From NCBI RefSeq assembly GCF_030486405.1, contig NZ_CP129613.1:2790001-2854000 (forward strand): a stretch of DNA of 64,000 nucleotides, written 5' to 3'. The notes below the pieces were generated by a model. The model was not told the origin of the DNA. It made no database searches and saw nothing but the letters and a program-made list of their open reading frames with translations. Shown here piece after piece: positions 17,791 to 28,113 of the stretch. The DNA is from Mycolicibacterium sp. HK-90 (GTDB lineage Bacteria > Actinomycetota > Actinomycetes > Mycobacteriales > Mycobacteriaceae). Position numbers and translations under genes: made by a program. Positions within the stretch are counted from its first letter, which is position 1. Each line of letters opens with the position of its first letter.

Positions 17791-19443
17791 ATGCCCGAGG
17801 ATTCCCCGGCAGTCCGTCCGTGGTATCGATCGCTGCGCCGGCCGTTGGTCAGTGTTGCCGCCGGTGCCTCGGTCGCGGCTGCGCTCGCGGCGATCGTGAG
17901 CGCGATTGCGATGTGGACCATTCGTTCCTCGACGGATGTCATGTCCAGCTCACAGACCGCGATCGGCGTGGTGGCGATCGTCGTCGCGGTGTGTGTAGGC
18001 ATTCTGGTGTTACTCGGCATCGGACTGCGAAGCCGACCCTCCTGGGGAAAGCTCCTGGTCACGCTCGTCGGATTCATTGCCGCCGCCCTGGCCATCTGGT
18101 GTATCCGGCGGGTTGTCGATCTGTACGGATCGCGGGACGCCCAGGTGTTTGTCGACTCGACCGGGGCGACGGTGCTCGCCGCGGCCGCGTTGCTGTCCGC
18201 CATCGCAGCGGCCGTCCTGGGGGTGGCGGCAGTCGCGTTCGCGCGCGATGTCAGCGGACGAACGGCGTTGAGCGCCTTCCTGGTCGTCGCGCTCGTGACC
18301 ACCGTGCCGACCTATCGGTCGGTCCTGGATCACCGCGCAGAAGTGTGGCATCCCGATCTCACCGCAACCGCCGCGACGCCTGCGCCGGTCCCCGACGAGA
18401 TCGGTCCGGTCCGTTATCGCGTACCGCTGGAGGGCCGCGATCGCATGCCCCACATCTATCGCGCCGGCAACGGCTTCGTCGTCGACACCCGTACCGGAGT
18501 GACCGCTTACGACGGCGTTACCGGCGAAAAACGTTGGCATGTAGGCGATTTCGGGACCAGTGGACGGCTCCTGGTGGTGCGGCGTGATCGCGGCGACGCG
18601 GCAGGGATCGTCGTTCTGTTCCTCTACCACGGGATCGTCGCGTTCGACGGCAGCACCGGCGAGGTGCTGTGGCGCCGCGAATACAGCCAAGGCGGCGAGG
18701 TGACCGCGGCGACCGGATCCGTCGATGCGCTCGGGATGGCCGTATTCACCTCAGACGCGCCTGAAATCAACAACAGTCAAACGCGCTTCCACTCCCTCGA
18801 TCCGGCAACCGGGCGTGAGCGCTGGAATGATCTCATCGACTGCAGCAATCCGACTCTCGATCCGGGGACGCCCGGCCAATTCTCCTACCGCTGCGGCGGA
18901 AAGCCCGCAGTCATCGATGCGCATACGGGCGACATCACCGACATGCCTGGCGAATATGCCCCGGACGCGGGATCGGACGTGTACGTGGTGTCGGACCCTC
19001 GCCCGAACGAGGATCCGGCACAGTCCGACGTGACCCGTGTGGCCGGCCCGGACGGACGCGTCATCGACGAGGTCCCCGGAACCTATCCGATGTCTGAGGC
19101 GCGCGATGGAATGTTGCTGCTCTATGGTGGCGGTGGCACCTGGCTGTTGCGGGACTACCGTAACCACCGCTCGATACCGCTGCCGCTCCGGATCGAGACG
19201 CGGTATGGGCTGGACACCATCGACACCACCTGGCTCAATCAGCGGCTGGTCATCACCACCCGATACGAGTTTCCGCAACGTCTGCAGATCGTGGACCCGG
19301 CCCGGCCCTCCGACATCCCGGCCGGCGTCGAATCACCTTGCCCGCGCGACGAACGGCTGCGGGAGCTGCAGGCGGTCGCCGGCGCCGTCATCGCACAGTG
19401 CGGCAGCATCTACGTCGCCGGCCTGATACCTCCGCGCGGCTGA
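17791..19443 (+). CDS. membrane protein with extracytoplasmic PQQ-like beta-propeller
   Basis: 550 residues. Five predicted helices lie at about 19-42, 55-79, 86-106, 126-150 and 159-172. They are followed by a large domain (about 205-545) with repeated blades of the PQQ/quinoprotein type: YDGVTGEKRWHVGD, FDGSTGEVLWRREY and LDPATGRERWNDL. Cysteines near 365, 382 and at the C-terminus (in SPCPRDERL and AQCGS) may form disulfides, which suits an exported domain. No lipobox or enzyme motif is seen. It could be a sensor or scaffold; I do not recognise a named family. A strong hairpin follows the stop. Confidence 0.8.
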   Translation: MPEDSPAVRPWYRSLRRPLVSVAAGASVAAALAAIVSAIAMWTIRSSTDVMSSSQTAIGVVAIVVAVCVGILVLLGIGLRSRPSWGKLLVTLVGFIAAALAIWCIRRVVDLYGSRDAQVFVDSTGATVLAAAALLSAIAAAVLGVAAVAFARDVSGRTALSAFLVVALVTTVPTYRSVLDHRAEVWHPDLTATAATPAPVPDEIGPVRYRVPLEGRDRMPHIYRAGNGFVVDTRTGVTAYDGVTGEKRWHVGDFGTSGRLLVVRRDRGDAAGIVVLFLYHGIVAFDGSTGEVLWRREYSQGGEVTAATGSVDALGMAVFTSDAPEINNSQTRFHSLDPATGRERWNDLIDCSNPTLDPGTPGQFSYRCGGKPAVIDAHTGDITDMPGEYAPDAGSDVYVVSDPRPNEDPAQSDVTRVAGPDGRVIDEVPGTYPMSEARDGMLLLYGGGGTWLLRDYRNHRSIPLPLRIETRYGLDTIDTTWLNQRLVITTRYEFPQRLQIVDPARPSDIPAGVESPCPRDERLRELQAVAGAVIAQCGSIYVAGLIPPRG

Positions 19444-19460
19444 GGCCGCAGATTCTGATT

Positions 19461-19487
19461 GGCCGCGGTCCTGGTGGGACCGCGGCC
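19461..19487. terminator. bidirectional terminator-like hairpin
   Basis: A perfect 10-bp GC-rich stem, GGCCGCGGTC (19461-19470) with GACCGCGGCC (19478-19487), and a 7-nt loop, between the stops of two convergent genes (19443 and 19521). A second small hairpin TTCCC/GGGAA (19501-19505 and 19511-19515) lies nearer the minus-strand gene. There is no T-tract, as is usual in mycobacteria. Confidence 0.65.
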
Positions 19488-19520
19488 GCTCAGGGGGTTC
19501 TTCCCTTGTGGGGAAGTCTT

Positions 19521-22500
19521 TTACAGCAATCCGAGCATCTGCAGGTTGACGATGTACTGCCGGATGACCGGCGCCGTGACATGCGGGATGTCCTTGTCCG
19601 GCCCGATCTTGGCCTCCTGCACCGCGGCGCGGAACCGGTCGGTCGGCGCGGCCGCGCCGAGCAACGGGTGCGACGGCTGCTGGTAGTTGTGCAGCAGCGG
19701 CAGCAGGGATGCCTGACGCTGCTTGTCCGGCAGGGATCGCAGCGTGGTCTCGAATCGCTGCAACCACTCGGCATAGTCGTCGATGCGGTGCACCGGGTAG
19801 CCGGCTTCGATCAGCCAGTCGGTGAACTCGTCGAGTCCGAGGCCGTCGTCGTAGGGGTTCATCACGTGGTAGGTCGCGAAACCTTCGGTAACGTGCACTC
19901 CCAGCGTCGAGATGGCGTCGGCGATGAACTCCACCGGCAGCCCGTCGTAGTGGGCCCGCCGGCGATTGCCGTTGGCATCGCGCACATAGAACGATCCGGG
20001 TGCGATGCCGGTGGCCACCAGGCTGAGCATTAGTCGGGTGAACATGTCGGGCAGGTTGAGCTGGCCGGAGTAGGTGGTGTCGGCCAGGATCATGTCGCAG
20101 CGGAACACCGAGACCGGCAGTCCGCACAGATCGTGCGCCTCGCGGAGCAGGACCTCACCGGCCCACTTGCTGTTGCCGTAGCCGTTGGCGTAGGAATCGT
20201 CGACCTGCCGGGTCGGGCTGATCACCCGGATGTCGGCATCCTCGACAAACTCGCCGGGCTTGATGCCCCAACCCACACCGATCGTCGAGACATATACGAA
20301 CGGCTTGATCTTCGTGGTGAGCGCGATGCGGATCAGCTCGGCGGTGCCGAGGGCGTTCGCGTCGAACATCTGGCTGTAGGGCAGCACGTGGTTGACCAGG
20401 GCGGCCGGGTCGACGATCAGGTCGACGTCGTCAGCCAGCCGCTGCCACGTGTCGCGATCCAGGCCCAGGTCGGCCTCGCCCTTGTCGCCCGCGATCACCT
20501 CGAGGTGATCGGCGGCCAATTCCCGGTAGTGCGCAAGCAGTTTCGAGTCACCCACATCGAAGGTGGCGTCCAGGCGGGTGCGGGCGTCGGCGTCGCTCTT
20601 GGCGCGGACCAGGGCGATGACCTTGCCGTCGACCAGGTCCATGCGCTCCAGCCACTCCAGGGCCAGGTAGCGGCCCAGGAAGCCGGTGGCGCCGGTCAGC
20701 AGCACCGTGCGGACTTCGGTCGGAGCCTTGGGCAGGCTCGGCGCTGCGGCCAGAGTGTCGGCGTCGAGGAACTTGTCGAGCGTCAGATCGGCGGCGTGCA
20801 CCTCGGTGGCGTCCCGTCCGTGCACGGAGGCATACGTCGGTCGCTTGGATCCGTGGCGCTGCGTCTCGATGTAGCCGGCGATGCCGGCCAGATCGGTGGC
20901 CGGGCTGACGATCACGCCGACCGGCACATCGACGTCGAAGATCTCGTGCAGCAGGTTGGAGAAGGTCAACGCGGACAACGAATCCCCGCCCAGATCGGTG
21001 AAGTGGGCATCGGGTGCGAGATCGGTGGTCGCGGCACCCAGCAGGGCGCCGGCGGCACGGCTCACCGTGTCGAGGACCGGGGCGTCGGCACCGTTGCGGC
21101 GCAGCTCGCTCAGTTCGTTCGCCTGCCCTTCGGCCAGTTCGGTGTAGAGCTGCTCCAACCGCTCGCCGTAATGGCTCTTCAGATTGGGCCGGGCCAGCTT
21201 GCGGATACCGGTCAGCAGGCCGTTCTCCAGGCTGAAAGGCGTTGTCTCTACAAGAAAATCGCGCGGAACCTCGTAGGACTGCAGGCTGGCGGCGCGGGCC
21301 GCGTCCTGCAACGAATCGCTGATCGCCTGCTTCGACACGGTGGGATCGGTCGGAACCACGACGGCCAGCAGGTACGAGCGGGCGCTGTTGCCGTAGATGA
21401 AGATCTGCCGCACCAGCGGGCTGTCCCCGAAGACCGCCTCCAGCTTGGAGACGGTGACGAACTCGCCCTGCGACAGCTTGAGCACGTTGTTGCGCCGGTC
21501 GAGGTACTCCAGGTGGTCCGGCCCGAGTTCGGCCACGATGTCGCCGGTGCGGTAATACCCGTGCTCGTCGAACATCTCGGCGGTGACCTCGGGACGCTTG
21601 TAGTACCCGGGGAAAATCTGCTCGGACTTCACCAGCAGCTCACCGCGCGGGTGGGGCTGATCGGTACGGAAATAGCCCAGATCGGGGACATCGACGAGCT
21701 TGTAGTCGATCACCGGCGGGCGCTGGATGTAGCCGTCGACGAAGACCGAACCGGCCTCGGTCGAGCCGTACCCCTCCAGCAGGTGCATCCCCAGCACGCG
21801 CTCCACCCACGTCTTCATCTCGGCCGAGATCGGCGCGGAGCCGGTCATCGCCGAGACGAACCGCCCGCCCAGCAGGTCCTCGCGGACCTCGGTGAGCACC
21901 AGGTCTTCTGGAGCTCCGCTGCGGTCCACACGGCTCTGGTACTCCTGGAACAGCATGTCCCAGATCCGCGGCACGAAGCTCAGCTGCGTGGGCCGGACCA
22001 GGGCGAGGTCTTCCAGGAAGGTCGAAAGATCGCTGCGTGCAGCGAAATACGCGGTGCCGCCGGAGCTCAGCGTGCCGATCAGGATGCCGCGGCCCATGAC
22101 GTGGCTCATCGGCATGAAGTTCAGCGTGATCGCGGGGAGCACTGCCTGGTTTTCGTCCCAGGTGGCCTTCGACGCGAGCTGCCACATGTTGGCGACCTTG
22201 CTCTCCGGGTACATCGCCCCCTTCGGGGTGCCGGTGCTGCCGGAGGTGTAGATCAGCATGGTCAGTGGGTCGGCCTGCCCGGGGGTGTAGAGCGGTGCAT
22301 CCGCCAGGGAGCGGCCACGGTCGAGCACGGCGGCCAGGGGTTCGACGATCACGCCGGTGCCGCCGAGTGCGGCCTTGGCCGCGGCGAAGGACTCGCGCTG
22401 TGCATCGACCCGCGGCTGGTAATCGAACACCACCAGGCGGTGGGGCGCGGGGCCGGACTTCACCAATTCGACTGCGTCGTCGAGGAAGTCGATACTCGCC

Positions 22501-22988
22501 GCGATCACGGTGGGCTCGGTCTCGGCGACGATGGGGCGCAGCGTGGCGAGTGGCGCGCTGGTCTGCAGGGGCACCGACACCGCGCCGAGTTCGATGAGTG
22601 CGGTGTCGATGGTGGTGTAGTCGACGCTGGTGAAACCGAGGATGGCGACGCGGTCGCCGGGCTTCACCGGGTGGTTGTGCCAGGCGTTGGTGACCGCCTG
22701 GATGCGGTCGCCAAGTTGGCGGTAGGTGATGGTGTCAAAACGGGGGAGCAGCTGGGCCGACGTGCGGCCGTCGGCGTCGGTGACGAGTTCCACGGCGCGC
22801 TGTCCGAGCGCGGGGCGGTCGGCGTAACCGGCGAGTATCCCTTTGACGATGGCAGGCAGCCGCAGTTCGGGCTGGGCGACGGCGGCGTTGACGGCGTCGC
22901 TGGGGCGGGCGTCGGCGAACTGTGAATCGGTTTCGTACAGCGTTGCGATCCGGCGTTGTAGCCGGTCCTCGCGGGTTTCGTTGGTCAT
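19521..22988 (-). CDS. car: carboxylic acid reductase (CAR), copy 1
   Basis: 1155-residue three-domain enzyme that reduces carboxylic acids to aldehydes with ATP and NADPH. An adenylation domain (about 1-640) has [10 protein letters not shown] at 248-257 and GYGSTEAG at 406-413. A carrier domain has Ser670 in LGGDSLS as the phosphopantetheine site. A reductase domain (about 755-1155) has GATGFLG at 766-772 and catalytic Tyr937-x3-Lys941. It needs a phosphopantetheinyl transferase encoded elsewhere. Its locus matches Rv2590 (fadD9). It is a tandem paralogue of the gene at 23160, and each has its own promoter with the same operator. Confidence 0.95.
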   Translation of the reverse strand: MTNETREDRLQRRIATLYETDSQFADARPSDAVNAAVAQPELRLPAIVKGILAGYADRPALGQRAVELVTDADGRTSAQLLPRFDTITYRQLGDRIQAVTNAWHNHPVKPGDRVAILGFTSVDYTTIDTALIELGAVSVPLQTSAPLATLRPIVAETEPTVIAASIDFLDDAVELVKSGPAPHRLVVFDYQPRVDAQRESFAAAKAALGGTGVIVEPLAAVLDRGRSLADAPLYTPGQADPLTMLIYTSGSTGTPKGAMYPESKVANMWQLASKATWDENQAVLPAITLNFMPMSHVMGRGILIGTLSSGGTAYFAARSDLSTFLEDLALVRPTQLSFVPRIWDMLFQEYQSRVDRSGAPEDLVLTEVREDLLGGRFVSAMTGSAPISAEMKTWVERVLGMHLLEGYGSTEAGSVFVDGYIQRPPVIDYKLVDVPDLGYFRTDQPHPRGELLVKSEQIFPGYYKRPEVTAEMFDEHGYYRTGDIVAELGPDHLEYLDRRNNVLKLSQGEFVTVSKLEAVFGDSPLVRQIFIYGNSARSYLLAVVVPTDPTVSKQAISDSLQDAARAASLQSYEVPRDFLVETTPFSLENGLLTGIRKLARPNLKSHYGERLEQLYTELAEGQANELSELRRNGADAPVLDTVSRAAGALLGAATTDLAPDAHFTDLGGDSLSALTFSNLLHEIFDVDVPVGVIVSPATDLAGIAGYIETQRHGSKRPTYASVHGRDATEVHAADLTLDKFLDADTLAAAPSLPKAPTEVRTVLLTGATGFLGRYLALEWLERMDLVDGKVIALVRAKSDADARTRLDATFDVGDSKLLAHYRELAADHLEVIAGDKGEADLGLDRDTWQRLADDVDLIVDPAALVNHVLPYSQMFDANALGTAELIRIALTTKIKPFVYVSTIGVGWGIKPGEFVEDADIRVISPTRQVDDSYANGYGNSKWAGEVLLREAHDLCGLPVSVFRCDMILADTTYSGQLNLPDMFTRLMLSLVATGIAPGSFYVRDANGNRRRAHYDGLPVEFIADAISTLGVHVTEGFATYHVMNPYDDGLGLDEFTDWLIEAGYPVHRIDDYAEWLQRFETTLRSLPDKQRQASLLPLLHNYQQPSHPLLGAAAPTDRFRAAVQEAKIGPDKDIPHVTAPVIRQYIVNLQMLGLL

Positions 22989-23023
22989 ATCGGTCCCCTG
23001 AGCAAATCAAAACAAATATCGTC

Positions 23024-23040
23024 GGCACGTTTTCCGTGCC
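23024..23040 (-). other. 5'-leader hairpin of CAR copy 1
   Basis: GGCACG (23024-23029) and CGTGCC (23035-23040) form a 6-bp stem with a 5-nt loop, between the operator and the start codon of CAR copy 1. The corresponding leader of CAR copy 2 does not carry it. A role in expression is only a possibility. Confidence 0.3.
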
Positions 23041-23054
23041 TACTGATTACTACG

Positions 23055-23072
23055 TTAGTAAAACTAATTATA
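23055..23072 (-). promoter_or_regulatory. CAR copy 1 operator and -10
   Basis: The inverted repeat TTAGT-AAA-ACTAA (23055-23067) is immediately downstream of, and touches, a perfect TATAAT-type -10 (23067-23072 on the minus strand). The same 13 bp, with the same offset to a -10-like hexamer, occur before CAR copy 2. A repressor bound here would cover the transcription start. Confidence 0.6.
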
Positions 23073-23109
23073 TTTCGAGATGCCAGCTGCGGCGCTGCGA
23101 GATGCGTCA

Positions 23110-23156
23110 CCCCGACGTGCGCCCGCCCCACGTCTGTGTGGGACGAGCGCACGGGG
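23110..23156 (-). terminator. hairpin after CAR copy 2
   Basis: A long stem starting 4 nt after the stop: CCCC/GGGG (23110-23113, 23153-23156), GTGCGC/GCGCAC (23117-23122, 23147-23152) and CCCAC/GTGGG (23127-23131, 23138-23142), with small bulges. It lies between the two CAR genes, so copy 1 probably relies mainly on its own promoter. Confidence 0.6.
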
Positions 23157-23159
23157 TTC

Positions 23160-26100
23160 TTACAGGAAGCCCAGTTGCTGCAAGTCGGTGATGTACTTGA
23201 CGATCACCGCCGGGCTGACATGGGGGATGTCCTTGTCGGGCCCGATCTTGGCTTCCTGAACCGCGGCCCGGAAGTGGTCCGTCGGGGCCAGGGCGCCCAG
23301 CATCGGCCGCTCCGGCTTCTGGTAGTTGTGCAGCAGCGGCAGGAGCGAGGCCTGACGCTGCTTGTCGGGCAGGGCGCGCAGGGTGCTCTCGAAGCGCTGG
23401 ACCCACTGCGAGTAGTCAGCGATGCGTTCGATCGGGTAGCCGGCCTCGATCAGCCAATCGACGAACTCGTCCATACCGAGGCCGTCGTCGTACGGGTTCA
23501 TCACGTGGTAGGTCTCGAAGCTCTCCACGGACTGGCCGCCCAGCGTCGAGATCGACTCCGCGATGAACTCCACCGGCAGCCCGTCGTAATGCGAGCGCTG
23601 CCGGTTGCCGTCGGCATCCAACTCGTAGAAGGACTTCGGCGCGATACCGCTGGCAACCAGGCTGAACATCATCCGGGTGAACATGTCGGGCAGGTTGAGC
23701 TGGCCCGAGTAGGTGGTGTCGGCCAGGATCATGTCGCAGCGGAACACCGCCACCGGCAGCCCGCACAGGTCGTTGGCCTCGCGCAGCAGGACCTCGCCGG
23801 CCCACTTGCTGTTGCCGTATCCGTTGGCGTAGCTGTCGTTGACCTTGCGGACCGCACTCATGTCCCGGACATCGACGTTCTCGACGAACTTCCCGGGCTC
23901 GATCTGGTCGCCCACGCCGATGGTCGACACGTAGGTATACGGCTTGATCTTCGTGGTGAGCGCGATCTTGATGAGCTCGGCGGTGCCGAGGGCATTGGGC
24001 CCGAACAACTCGCTGTAGGGCAGCACGTGGTTGACCAGTGCCGCCGGGTCGACGATCAGGTCGACCTCGTCGGCGAGCCGCTGCCAGGTCCGCAGGTCCA
24101 GGCCGAGGTTCTCCTCGCCCTTGTCGCCGGCGATCACCTCGAGGTGGTCGGCGGCCAGTTTCCGGTAGTGCGCCAACAGCTTCGGATCGCCGCTGTCGAA
24201 GGTGGCGTCGAGCCGGGCCCGGGCTTCCTCATCGGACTTGGCCCGTACCAGCGCGATGACCTTGCCGTCGACCAGGTCCATGCGCTCCAGCCATTCCAGG
24301 GCCAGGTAACGACCGAGGAAGCCGGTGGCGCCGGTCAGCAGCACGGTGCGCACCTCGCTGCCGGCCTTGGGCAGGCTCGGCGCCGCGGCCAGGGTGTCGG
24401 CGTCGAGAAACTTGTCCAGGGTCAGATCGGCGGCGCGGACCTCGGTGGCATCACGACCGTGCACCGACGCGTAGGTCGGGCGCTTCGACCCGCTGCGCTG
24501 CGTCTCGATGTAGCCGGCGATGGCCGCCAGATCGTTGGCGGGGCTGACGATCACGCCGACCGGCACGTCCACGTCGAAGATCTCGCGCAGCAGATTTCCG
24601 AAGGTCAACGCCGACAACGAATCTCCACCCAGATCGGTGAAGTGGGCATCAGGCCCCAGGTCTGATGCGGCGGCACCCAGCAGAGCACCCGCTGCCCGGC
24701 TCACGGTCGCGAGCACGGGAGCGTCGGCACTCGAGGAACGCAACTCCCGAAGTTCAGCGGCCTGCGTCTCGGCCAGATCGGCGTACAGCTGCTCGAGCCG
24801 CTCGCCATAGTGTGCCTTCAACTTCGGCCAGGCCAGCTTCCGGATGCCGGTCAGCAGGCCGTTCTCCAGGCTGAAAGGTGTTGTCTCCACGATGAAGTCA
24901 CGAGGAACCTCGTAACTTTGCAGATCGGCTTCGCGGGCGACCTCCTGCAGGGATTCGCTGATCGCGTCTTTCGAAACACTCGGGTCGTTGGGCACCACCA
25001 CGGCCAGCAGATAGGGCTGCGCGCTGTTGCCGTAGACGTAGATCTGTTGCACCAGAGGGCTGTTGCCGAACACCGCCTCCAGCTTGGCCAGCGTGACGAA
25101 CTCGCCCTGGGCGAGCTTGAGGACGTTGTTGCGGCGGTCGACGTAGCGGAGCTGGCCCGGGCCGATCTCCGCGACGACGTCTCCGGTTCGATAGAAGCCG
25201 TCCTCGTCGAACACCGACGCGGTGACCTCAGGGCGCTTGTAGTAGCCCGGGAACAGATTCTCGGTCTTGAGCAACAACTCGCCGCGCGGATGCGGCTGAT
25301 CGGTGCCGAAGTACCCCAGGTCCGGGACGTCGACGAGCTTGTAGTCGATCACCGGCGGACGCTGGACCACACCGTCGAACAGCGCCATACCGGCCTCGGT
25401 CGAGCCGTAGCCCTCAAGCAGGTGAATTCCGAGCATGTCCTGGGTCCAGGTCTTGAGCTCGGCGGAGATGGGCGCCGAGCCGGTCATCGCCGCGACGAAC
25501 CGACCGCCGAGGACCTTGTCGCGCACCTCGGCCAGCACCTCGGCCTCGACCGCAACGCGGTCCTGGCCGGCGTCGGCCAGGCGGTGATCGACCCGGCTCT
25601 GGAACTCGCCGTGGATCATTTCCCACACCCGCGGAACGAAATTCAGCTCGGTGGGTCGCACCAGGGCGAGGTCCTCGAGCAGCGTCGACAGGTCGCTGCG
25701 GGCGGCGAAGTAGCAGGTGCCACCGGCGGCGAGCGACGCGTACAGGATGCCGCGGCCCATCACATGGCTCATCGGCATGAAACTGAGGTTGATCGCCGAG
25801 CTGACGGGTCCCAGCCAGGCCTTGCTGTTGCGCCGCCAGAACTTGCCGACCGAGCTCTGCAGGTACATCGCGCCCTTGGGCGCGCCGGTGCTGCCGGAGG
25901 TGTAGATCAGCAACGCGAGCGGATCGGAGCCGTCGGCCTCGGGCACCGGGGCCGCGGGCAGCTCGCTGCCGCGGTCCAGCAGGTCGGACAGGGTCTCGAC
26001 CGCGACGCCGGCCTCCGCCAGCCTTTGGGTGGCCGAGGCCACCGCATCGCGGTGGTCGTCGACCTCGGAGTGGTGGTCGAAGACCACGATGTTGGCCGGA

Positions 26101-26645
26101 GCGTGGGCGGTGAGCGCCAGCTCGACGGCATCGGCGAGGTGATCGACACTCGCGGCGATCACCCGCGGCTCGGTCTCGGCCACGATCGGTGCCAGCGACT
26201 CGGGTGAGGAGCTGGTCTGCAGTGGCACCGATACCGCACCGACCTGGCCCAGTGCGGTGTCGATCACCGTGTAGTCGGCACTGGTGAACCCCAGGATGGC
26301 CACCCGGTCGCCGGCGGCGACGCCGGACTCGTGCAACGCCGCGGCGAGTGCGCGCACCCGGTCCCAGAGCTGGCCGTAGCTGATGGTGTCGAACCGGGGG
26401 AGGAGGCGGGCCGTGGTCCGTCCGGTGGCCGGGTCGACGACGAAGTCGAGGCCGCGTTCCCCGAGTGCGGGCCTTTCGGCGTACCCCTCCAGCACGGTGC
26501 GGACGATCTCTGGGAGTTTCAGTCCGGGGACCTCGACGGCGGCGGTGACGGCGTCGCTGGGAATCGCGGCGGCGAATTGCGGATCGGTGGCGGTCAGATC
26601 GGCGATGCGGCTGGCCAGTTGCTCATCACGGGTATCAATCGACAT
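23160..26645 (-). CDS. car: carboxylic acid reductase (CAR), copy 2
   Basis: 1161-residue adenylation / carrier / reductase enzyme, the upstream member of the tandem pair. Adenylation motifs are [10 protein letters not shown] at 249-258 and GYGSTEAG at 412-419. The carrier serine is Ser676 in LGGDSLS. The reductase Rossmann GATGFLG is at 772-778 and the Tyr943-x3-Lys947 pair is intact, so both copies look active. The carrier-reductase half is much closer to copy 1 than the adenylation half is, suggesting different acid preferences with a shared reduction module. Substrates cannot be read from sequence; the family takes fatty and aromatic acids. ATG 26645 follows AGAGG. Confidence 0.95.
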   Translation of the reverse strand: MSIDTRDEQLASRIADLTATDPQFAAAIPSDAVTAAVEVPGLKLPEIVRTVLEGYAERPALGERGLDFVVDPATGRTTARLLPRFDTISYGQLWDRVRALAAALHESGVAAGDRVAILGFTSADYTVIDTALGQVGAVSVPLQTSSSPESLAPIVAETEPRVIAASVDHLADAVELALTAHAPANIVVFDHHSEVDDHRDAVASATQRLAEAGVAVETLSDLLDRGSELPAAPVPEADGSDPLALLIYTSGSTGAPKGAMYLQSSVGKFWRRNSKAWLGPVSSAINLSFMPMSHVMGRGILYASLAAGGTCYFAARSDLSTLLEDLALVRPTELNFVPRVWEMIHGEFQSRVDHRLADAGQDRVAVEAEVLAEVRDKVLGGRFVAAMTGSAPISAELKTWTQDMLGIHLLEGYGSTEAGMALFDGVVQRPPVIDYKLVDVPDLGYFGTDQPHPRGELLLKTENLFPGYYKRPEVTASVFDEDGFYRTGDVVAEIGPGQLRYVDRRNNVLKLAQGEFVTLAKLEAVFGNSPLVQQIYVYGNSAQPYLLAVVVPNDPSVSKDAISESLQEVAREADLQSYEVPRDFIVETTPFSLENGLLTGIRKLAWPKLKAHYGERLEQLYADLAETQAAELRELRSSSADAPVLATVSRAAGALLGAAASDLGPDAHFTDLGGDSLSALTFGNLLREIFDVDVPVGVIVSPANDLAAIAGYIETQRSGSKRPTYASVHGRDATEVRAADLTLDKFLDADTLAAAPSLPKAGSEVRTVLLTGATGFLGRYLALEWLERMDLVDGKVIALVRAKSDEEARARLDATFDSGDPKLLAHYRKLAADHLEVIAGDKGEENLGLDLRTWQRLADEVDLIVDPAALVNHVLPYSELFGPNALGTAELIKIALTTKIKPYTYVSTIGVGDQIEPGKFVENVDVRDMSAVRKVNDSYANGYGNSKWAGEVLLREANDLCGLPVAVFRCDMILADTTYSGQLNLPDMFTRMMFSLVASGIAPKSFYELDADGNRQRSHYDGLPVEFIAESISTLGGQSVESFETYHVMNPYDDGLGMDEFVDWLIEAGYPIERIADYSQWVQRFESTLRALPDKQRQASLLPLLHNYQKPERPMLGALAPTDHFRAAVQEAKIGPDKDIPHVSPAVIVKYITDLQQLGFL

Positions 26646-26710
26646 CAGAAATCCTCTTTGCGATAGCTGAAATAGTCACCGGCGCGACGCTGCGCTACTG
26701 GACTATTACG

Positions 26711-26728
26711 TTAGTAAAACTAAACTTA
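26711..26728 (-). promoter_or_regulatory. CAR copy 2 operator and -10
   Basis: TTAGT-AAA-ACTAA at 26711-26723 is identical to the site before copy 1. On the minus strand a TAAGTT -10-like hexamer (26723-26728) occupies the same relative position. Identity extends over TACGTTAGTAAAACTAA, with further similarity on the leader side. Confidence 0.6.
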
Positions 26729-26781
26729 TTTCCGAAAAACCAGCTCAGACGCTGTCAATGTGCTGTGAGTCTGGTCGTTCG

Positions 26782-27417
26782 TCAGCGAATCGCCGGCACA
26801 GCTGCTCGCGGCGCCGCCCGGCCCGCGAGTACCTCGACCGCCGCCGTGGGATCGGGCACGGCGATGAGCAGGTCGCGCGTCGCGGCCAGCGCGGCCGGCG
26901 AAGGGGTCACACCGCCGACGGCATCGGCCAGATCGAGCAGGTGCACGGTGGCTTCCAGCAGGGCGACCTCCGCGACCACGCCCAACGTCGTGCTGCCGAC
27001 GACGGGATAGTCGATCACCACGTCGCCGGGGTGCGCCATCTCGGGCATCTGGCGCAAGCGGACCGCGGCTTCGTTGAATCGTCCCGACGCGTCCGCCGCG
27101 GTCAGTGCCGGAGCCTGGGTGACCGCCTGCTCGGCGATGCGGTCGGCGGTGCTGTGGGCCACGCCGTCCGGCTGGTTGAAGATGCGCAGCAGCTCCGCCG
27201 CGTCCGACACCGCGGCCGGACCGGCCGCCCGGCCCGCGGCGATGTGCTCGAACGTCGTGTTCTCCGGGCACGCATGGGCCACCAGGGCGTGCACATCCCA
27301 GGCCTGGCAGCGGGTGGGGGTGTGCCACTGCGACGCGGTCAGCTCCGCGCAACGCCGTGCCCATCGTTCCCAGGCGTCGGCCAGCGCATCGCGCAACGCA
27401 CCCTCGACGAGACGCAT
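26782..27417 (-). CDS. TIGR03086/mycothiol-dependent maleylpyruvate isomerase-like protein
   Basis: 211-residue DinB-fold protein of the actinobacterial MDMPI group. The N-terminal half has CQAWDVHALVAHACPENTTFEH, carrying the metal-site histidine, and the second half has LLEATVHLLDLADAVGG with a further His. Relatives bind a metal and act in mycothiol-linked isomerisation or transfer reactions; most are uncharacterised. It is divergent from the 27486 membrane protein with a 68-nt gap. Confidence 0.8.
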   Translation of the reverse strand: MRLVEGALRDALADAWERWARRCAELTASQWHTPTRCQAWDVHALVAHACPENTTFEHIAAGRAAGPAAVSDAAELLRIFNQPDGVAHSTADRIAEQAVTQAPALTAADASGRFNEAAVRLRQMPEMAHPGDVVIDYPVVGSTTLGVVAEVALLEATVHLLDLADAVGGVTPSPAALAATRDLLIAVPDPTAAVEVLAGRAAPRAAVPAIR

Positions 27418-27485
27418 CCCCTCAGGGTAGGGGCGTTACCTGCCGCTGAGTTCGGGGTACCCCCTCGAGTGTCAAAGGAGGCATC

Positions 27486-28109
27486 ATGACCGAATTCGAT
27501 ACCCGCGGCAGTCGTCTGCGCATGCGGCGCAGCCGCGGCGCCGCCAGCGGCCTTTTGCTGGTTCTACTGGGAATCTGGGGTGCGCTGATCCCGTTCGTCG
27601 GACCGTACTTCGACTTCGCCTTCACCCCCGACCAAGCCTGGGTGTGGACGTCGGCGCGCGGCTGGTTGGAGGTGGTTCCAGGGGCCGTGACGGCGCTCGG
27701 CGGCCTGCTCCTCATGGGTTCGGGTAACCGGGCGACCGCGCATTTCGGTGCATGGCTCGCCGTTTTGGGCGGGGCGTGGTTCGTGATCGGCCGGGCCCTC
27801 GCGGGACCGTTGGGCATCGGCGATGCCGGCATGCCGATAGCCGTGACCGACGCCAAGCGGATCACGCTGGAGCTGGCCTACTTCTCGGGCCTCGGTGCGC
27901 TGATCGTGTTCCTGGGTGCCATGGCCGTGGGCCGCTTGTCGGTACGCAGTGTGCGCGACGTTGAGTACGCGCAGCGTCCGTTGGCCACCACCGCGCCTGC
28001 CGAGCCCGTCGCGTATTCAGACGCCCAGCCCACCGAGACGGTGGCCGCCACGCCCAAACATCGAGGCTGGGGTGGACTCTTCGGCCGGCGTCACACCCAC
28101 GCGCACTAG
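27486..28109 (+). CDS. four-helix membrane protein, unknown function
   Basis: 207 residues. Predicted helices lie at about 20-40, 63-78, 86-107 and 128-150, which fits SPW-repeat-like mycobacterial membrane proteins only loosely. The cytoplasmic or periplasmic tail (about 155-207) is Ala/Pro/Thr-rich and ends in RRHTHAH, a short His-rich end that might bind metal. AAGGAGG at 27475-27481 is a strong SD for ATG 27486. It converges on gabT with 4 nt between stops. Confidence 0.75.
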   Translation: MTEFDTRGSRLRMRRSRGAASGLLLVLLGIWGALIPFVGPYFDFAFTPDQAWVWTSARGWLEVVPGAVTALGGLLLMGSGNRATAHFGAWLAVLGGAWFVIGRALAGPLGIGDAGMPIAVTDAKRITLELAYFSGLGALIVFLGAMAVGRLSVRSVRDVEYAQRPLATTAPAEPVAYSDAQPTETVAATPKHRGWGGLFGRRHTHAH

Positions 28110-28113
28110 CGGC

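Noticed and set aside
20133..22925. Long open frame on the strand opposite CAR copy 1
   Set aside because: Antisense frames stay open in high-GC genes. It has no family motifs and no start context, while the CAR frame is fully conserved.
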